Source of the DNA: Congeria kusceri
Lineage: Eukaryota; Mollusca; Bivalvia; Myida; Dreissenidae
Direction: 5' to 3'
DNA: 64,000 nt
Assembly: GCA_027627225.1 (NCBI GenBank)
Contig: CM051029.1
Coordinates: 71,658,578-71,722,577, forward strand
Shown here: piece by piece, positions 60,223-64,000 of the stretch
Numbering within the stretch: the stretch's first letter is position 1
Layout: the number at the start of each line of letters is the position of its first letter
Notes under the pieces: generated by a model
What the model saw: the letters and a program-made list of their open reading frames with translations, nothing else
The model's database searches: none
What the model was told of the DNA's origin: nothing
Position numbers and translations under genes: made by a program

Positions 60223-61295
60223 TCATTTTATGTCGGCTGCAAAGTTCAACTTGAGTTCGTGGAACTCCAATAGAAGCCTGGTGCGTGCCACACCGCCAGT
60301 GCAGGCGGCGTACTGGACACTGCGAGAGACACGCAGATTTTCGTGTAGAGGTGGAACGCAGTAGAAGATACATTGTGCTTTCCCACAAAGGACATTTATA
60401 TCGTACAGACTGTGACAAAGAGGGAAATATTGCAACACATCTCGAAATCTATGATCCCCTGGGCATCCTAACACCAGTGACTATTCGTACAAAGGCATTG
60501 TTACAAGAACTTTGGAAAATGAAGTATTTGTGGGACACTCCATTTTCACGTGAACTATACCGGAAGTGGTGACTTAGCGAGGGACTTGAACGCAGTAACT
60601 TCCTACAGCGTTTATCTTTACCTGTTGAAGACTCACCGCCAGAGAAGGACGAAAACATCTCTCTTCAAGTGTTTTGTGATGCGAACATGACGTCATATGG
60701 TGCCGCAGTTTTCGTCTGCACCGAACACGAATGCGCCCTGGTGATGGCGAAATCGCGCGTCTCTCCCTTGAAGACACTTACTCTACCTCGCTTGGAACTG
60801 ATGGCTGCCATCGTTGGCGCGCGACTGGCCAAACATGTACAGAAAGAGTTGAAGATAGAGAGCTTACAACTATGGACTGACAGTCAGATCGTGTTACACT
60901 GGTTAGCTTCAACCCGCAAACTATCACGATTCGTGAAAAGCCATGTGGCAGAGATCAACTCACTCCTACCCAACCACGAGTGGCGATATTGTCCTACACA
61001 AGACAACCCTGCGGACCTGTTGACCCGCGGTCTCTCAGCAGAGCAGTTCATGAGAAACGACCAATGATTCAAGGGACCATCATGGGTGACGGACCCCGGA
61101 AATAGGCCGACATGGGACCCCCAAATAAAAACCGTCTGCGTCACAGAAACGTGCTGTGATCCGACATTGCAAGCGGCCACTACCTCAGATCAATCGGAAG
61201 AAGTTCATGGAGTCCAAGGTGTGGATTTGGTTCGAAGGTTTCTTAGACCGAACAGCTCTTGTAAAACATACAGGGAAATGATCACTTATACTTAA
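60223..61295 (+). pseudogene. BEL/Pao connection region and RNase H
   Basis: One frame with two in-frame TGA codons (60570-60572 and 61065-61067). It reads IYDPLGILTPVTIRTKALLQ, then RNase H motifs FCDANMTSYGAAVFVC, LPRLELMAAIVGARLAKHV and LWTDSQIVLHWLA, and AEQFMR followed by WVTDPGNRPTWDPQ, the linker that precedes integrase. It stops at 61295 where the LINE begins; the integrase is missing. Confidence 0.85.
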
Positions 61296-62101
61296 AATGA
61301 GAAACGAATGTTTCGCAAATAATGATCATTCATATTGGTATACACATGATCTATAATTGTAGAGGTTTTATCTGTTGCTCTAGTTGGACTATTAATAAGC
61401 TGAGATAACCCGTAGTTTGTTATACAGTCTTGCCATGCGGAATTCTTAAATGATTGAGATTCGGGTAAATAATTAACATTCGTGTCTCCTACAATTTGGT
61501 ACTCTAAGTGTCTGTCATCAACTGTATTTATCTGAACTGAAAACATGCTGATCCACTCTAATTTACTATCCGGCGGACGATACACGAAACATATTAAAAA
61601 CGGTTTTGTTTTTGGAAAACATACTTCAATCCAAACGGATTCTATAGATTCAGATTCAATATCGTGTTTACGTTTATATGGAATACAATCTTTTATATAT
61701 AATAAAATTCCGCCACCTTTTTTGCCTTTTCTATCCTTGCGTTCAAAAACATAGTTCGGTATCCTAATACTTTCATCAGAGGTATTTTCTGTCAAAAAAG
61801 TTTCACAAAAACCAATAATATCTATTGAATTTGCTTCTAATAAAATATGGCATTTAATTTCCTCATATTTTGATAAAAAATGTTGAACATTTAAATTTAC
61901 TACATGGAGACCTTTACAGGTGAAAGGAAAATTACTACTTAGATATATTTGTTTCTTCTTCGGTATTAAGTTACACGAAATAACTTCTTTTACATTCATA
62001 AAACTGTTATCCTCATATATTATAGCATTTTTACAAATACAATTAAAGCAAATACAATTTGAACAAATTTGATTAAATAATGTAAATCTATTACCATTCA
62101 A
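61292..62101 (-). pseudogene. CR1/L2-type LINE ORF2, endonuclease only
   Basis: Apurinic-type endonuclease of a LINE. The minus strand reads GLHVVNLNVQHFLSKYEEIK (Asn motif), IDIIGFCETFLTE (catalytic Glu), KKGGGILLYIKD, ICFVYRPPDS, YQIVGDTNVNYLPES (GDxN motif, usually GDFN) and STIIDHVYTN (final Asp-His). The open frame starts at 62101. The protein is cut at 61292, before any reverse transcriptase, which is unusual because LINEs normally lose their 5' end. Confidence 0.85.
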
Positions 62102-63787
62102 GTTAACATTTGCGTGACTGTCATCGTACCCCTAATAAAGTCGCCTACAGTTTTCTGTCGAGTGATTGTTCATGTTGCAATTTCCACAGAAGACGCTGTA
62201 TCACAACGATCTGTTGCCACGAGGATAATGCCATTCGGTAAAGTTATTCTGCCCGGGTCCTTTGGCAGAGTGATTACTCTCACTTTCGGGTCGCACCAGA
62301 TGGGAGCGCATGTCCCCTCCTTGGTGAGAGTCACTTCCGGTATACTGATACGCTGCATAGCTGCCACTGTATATCCGCCGTCCACGTCCGCTACCCCACT
62401 CCTGCGATGAAACGGGATGTGAAGATTGTCCGTTATAGAGAATGTTTTCCGAGGGTTGTATGTTGCTCGGATATCCCGGGTACAGCCGCGTACTTCCGTT
62501 ACCTGACAGTGCTGGTCCAATTGTGTCATGGTGATTGTAGCCGTCTTGACGACGCACATTTGGATTACCACCAGGTCTGAATGGGTAAGCAGGTGTAGGC
62601 TGGTTTCTGCGATTCTGCTGATTTTCAGGCCCAGTTCCCGGCAGTGGGGCTTGATGATAGGCACGCAGGCATTGATCCTACGTACTAGGAGACTGGTTCC
62701 CTTCCGGTTTAGGTGAATACCATCTCTATCGTAGTATTGCATGACTACCTCACCGTCACCGATGACAAACGATTTGTGCACATTTATGTAGTCAACTTCA
62801 TCAGCGCTGAATTGCCTTGACTGACATTTAATTGCCTCGTTTAGCTGGATAACATCCACGTCTTTTCGGGGCGTAAGTGACGACAGGTGTACAAAGCATC
62901 CTTGCTGAATCAAATATGACGTCAATTGTTTCAGCTCGTCCATTATTTCCGCGAGTGTTTTCCCGTCGCTGACGTTATTTCCGCCGATATACAATATTAC
63001 TTTCTTGTATGACGACAAATCAGTTGCACGAAGGCGATTTGAAACCTCCTTGACCTTTGCCCCACTCATTAAAATCACATCTACCGTACTATTTAGTCCC
63101 TGTGGATTTATGTTTTTTACAATAGAGTCATCAATGAGCATTGTTTTGTTTCGATCAAGCACGAATCATTGTTAAGTTGAACATACGGTGTCTTCTGAAG
63201 TGTGTTGACTGTTGAGGATGCTCCATTCTCATTCGGCGATACGACATCATTGTTTAAATGTTTTCCGTTTCTCTCGGCTGGCAGCGTCACATTTCTGTGT
63301 TCATTGCTTGGTGTACTTTGAGCGCTACCTCCGTTTAAGCAGCTGTCATTCTCTCGGTAAGCGGAAGTTGAAGATGCCCGCCTCAACTGATGACTAATAG
63401 CTAAAGACGGTCGCGGTGCATTCAGCGTCTTCAAAGCGTCTGAAATTAACTGCAACTTTCTGATGTATGTTTCGCTTATTTTGTCTCTTGAATATGGTTT
63501 CCCACAGTTTTCTCCAGATCGTGAATGGAAGCTTGAACAGATAACATAATTTCTAACAAACGTTTCTCGCAAACGTATTTCAATCGCATTGATTATACTT
63601 GGTAAGTGCTGTTCAATAGAAGTTTTTGTTCCTTTACCATTCACCAAACAACTGCTGGTAGTATGATACATATTGAGAGTATTGGAATTCTTACCAATCA
63701 AAACTTTGTATCTGGTTTCGACATTCCGCTGCTGCTTGTCAAAGACTGGTGATTTCACACACTGTTCTGTTTGTGCATCTGCCAAGT
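61296..63787 (-). mobile_element. 3'-truncated CR1-like LINE nested in the BEL element
   Basis: ORF1 plus the endonuclease part of ORF2, on the minus strand. Its 5' side touches the 3' LTR of the BEL element, its cut 3' side touches the BEL RNase H-integrase linker. See the nest entry. Confidence 0.75.
62201..63785 (-). pseudogene. CR1-type LINE ORF1 with an SGNH-hydrolase-like domain
   Basis: Starts at 63785 (MADAQTEQCVKSPVF). A first part has LNMYHTTSSCLVNGKGTK. After a one-base frame change near 63140 comes an SGNH-like domain: MLIDDSIVKNI (block I, where GDS has become DDS), VILYIGGNNVSDG (block III) and YYDRDGIHLNRKG (block V Asp-His). A second frame change near 62650 leads to a low-complexity tail (QQNRRNQPTPAYPFRPGGNP, GSGRGRRIYSGSYAAYQYTG) ending at 62201. 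Esterase-bearing ORF1 proteins are known from CR1 elements. Two frameshifts and the Gly change argue against function. Confidence 0.8.
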
Positions 63788-63856
63788 CTACTTGAAGTTA
63801 AATGCATTCAAAACTGGACTCAACGTCTCCGTCTAACTTCATACGATCACAAGACA
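63788..63856 (+). repeat. Remaining part of the BEL/Pao 3' LTR
   Basis: CTTGAAGTTAAATGCATTC then AAACTGGACTCAACGTCTCC and GTCTAACTTCATACGATCAC, matching the second half of the 5' LTR. The first half is missing. Confidence 0.65.
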
Positions 63857-64000
63857 AGGTCTTCTACTTCCACAAGGCCATTCGATCTAACGCTGTCATT
63901 GAAGAAACCAAGAATGTATGACACTGAAGTATGAAATATATTAAGACAGAGAGATTGGAAATGCACGATTTCAATATATTTTTCTCTTTGTTATCTTCGA
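63857..64000. other. End of unit B
   Basis: GATCTAACGCTGTCATTGAAG and GAGATTGGAAATGCACGA match unit A at 25351-25440, showing that the duplicated unit continues past the BEL insertion. No gene. Confidence 0.6.

Larger units (their letters stand above)
57852..63856 (+). mobile_element. BEL/Pao LTR retrotransposon with a LINE inside it
   Basis: 5' LTR, primer binding site, gag, protease, damaged RT and RNase H on the plus strand, then a minus-strand LINE fragment (about 61296-63787), then the rest of the 3' LTR. The integrase is absent. Unit A shows the empty site: its CTTTAACTTACACAA corresponds to CTTTTA before the 5' LTR and CTTCTACTTCCACAA after the 3' LTR, consistent with a 5-6 base target duplication that has since changed by one base. 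Confidence 0.8.
44030..63960 (+). repeat. Segmental duplication unit B, carrying peptide gene copy 2
   Basis: Counterpart of unit A (18690-25460) in the same orientation. It is about three times longer because of insertions that unit A lacks: a palindromic MITE (44135-44410), a piggyBac-type MITE (48481-49142), an approximately 3.5 kb stretch (54140-57690) and the BEL/LINE nest (57852-63856). The last shared piece resumes after the BEL element at about 63860. Confidence 0.7.

Noticed and set aside
1..64000. CRISPR array or bacterial operon
   Set aside because: No regularly spaced repeat-spacer structure; the tandem repeats here have no variable spacers, and gene structure is eukaryotic.

Overview
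The window looks like AT-rich intergenic and intron-rich DNA from an invertebrate, most likely a bivalve mollusc. This is an inference from the mix of repeats (tRNA-derived SINEs, palindromic MITEs, and DIRS, BEL/Pao, Gypsy and CR1/L2-type elements), spliced genes with GT-AG introns, and a TATA-box secreted-peptide gene family. No species can be named from sequence alone. Host coding content is low and most long reading frames are decayed transposon proteins.

Layout. 1-7.3 kb: AT-rich DNA with one intronless rhodopsin-family GPCR (2008-3269, one frameshift) and a degenerate minisatellite. 7.6-11.2 kb: a decayed reading-frame region and two tRNA-derived SINEs. 12.3-14.25 kb, minus strand: a 5'-truncated Gypsy element with integrase and an extra zinc-finger ORF whose last two fingers resemble the Ikaros/Hunchback dimerisation pair. 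15.85-17.3 kb: a decayed LINE. 18.7-25.5 kb: duplication unit A. 26.3-35.1 kb, minus strand: a decayed DIRS element (gag, RT, RNase H, tyrosine recombinase) with a 4.7 kb phase-consistent gap in gag that holds host-like exons on the same strand. 35.4-44 kb: MITEs, tandem repeats and a relic GPCR tail. 44.0-63.96 kb: duplication unit B, swollen by a piggyBac-type MITE, a palindromic MITE, a 3.5 kb insertion, and a BEL/Pao element that contains a truncated CR1-like LINE.

Main biology. Units A and B each carry one copy of a small three-exon gene for a 72-residue secreted, eight-cysteine, acidic peptide with a conserved signal peptide, a dibasic site and a cysteine-rich mature part. Promoter, intron phases, splice sites and 3' UTR are conserved between copies, while the mature peptide has diverged and one cysteine has moved. 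A third copy of the unit's distal block at 17.8-18.36 kb suggests the array once had at least three units. I do not recognise the peptide family, and it is the best candidate for an undescribed system here. The transposons are mostly dead and mainly record the history of the locus.
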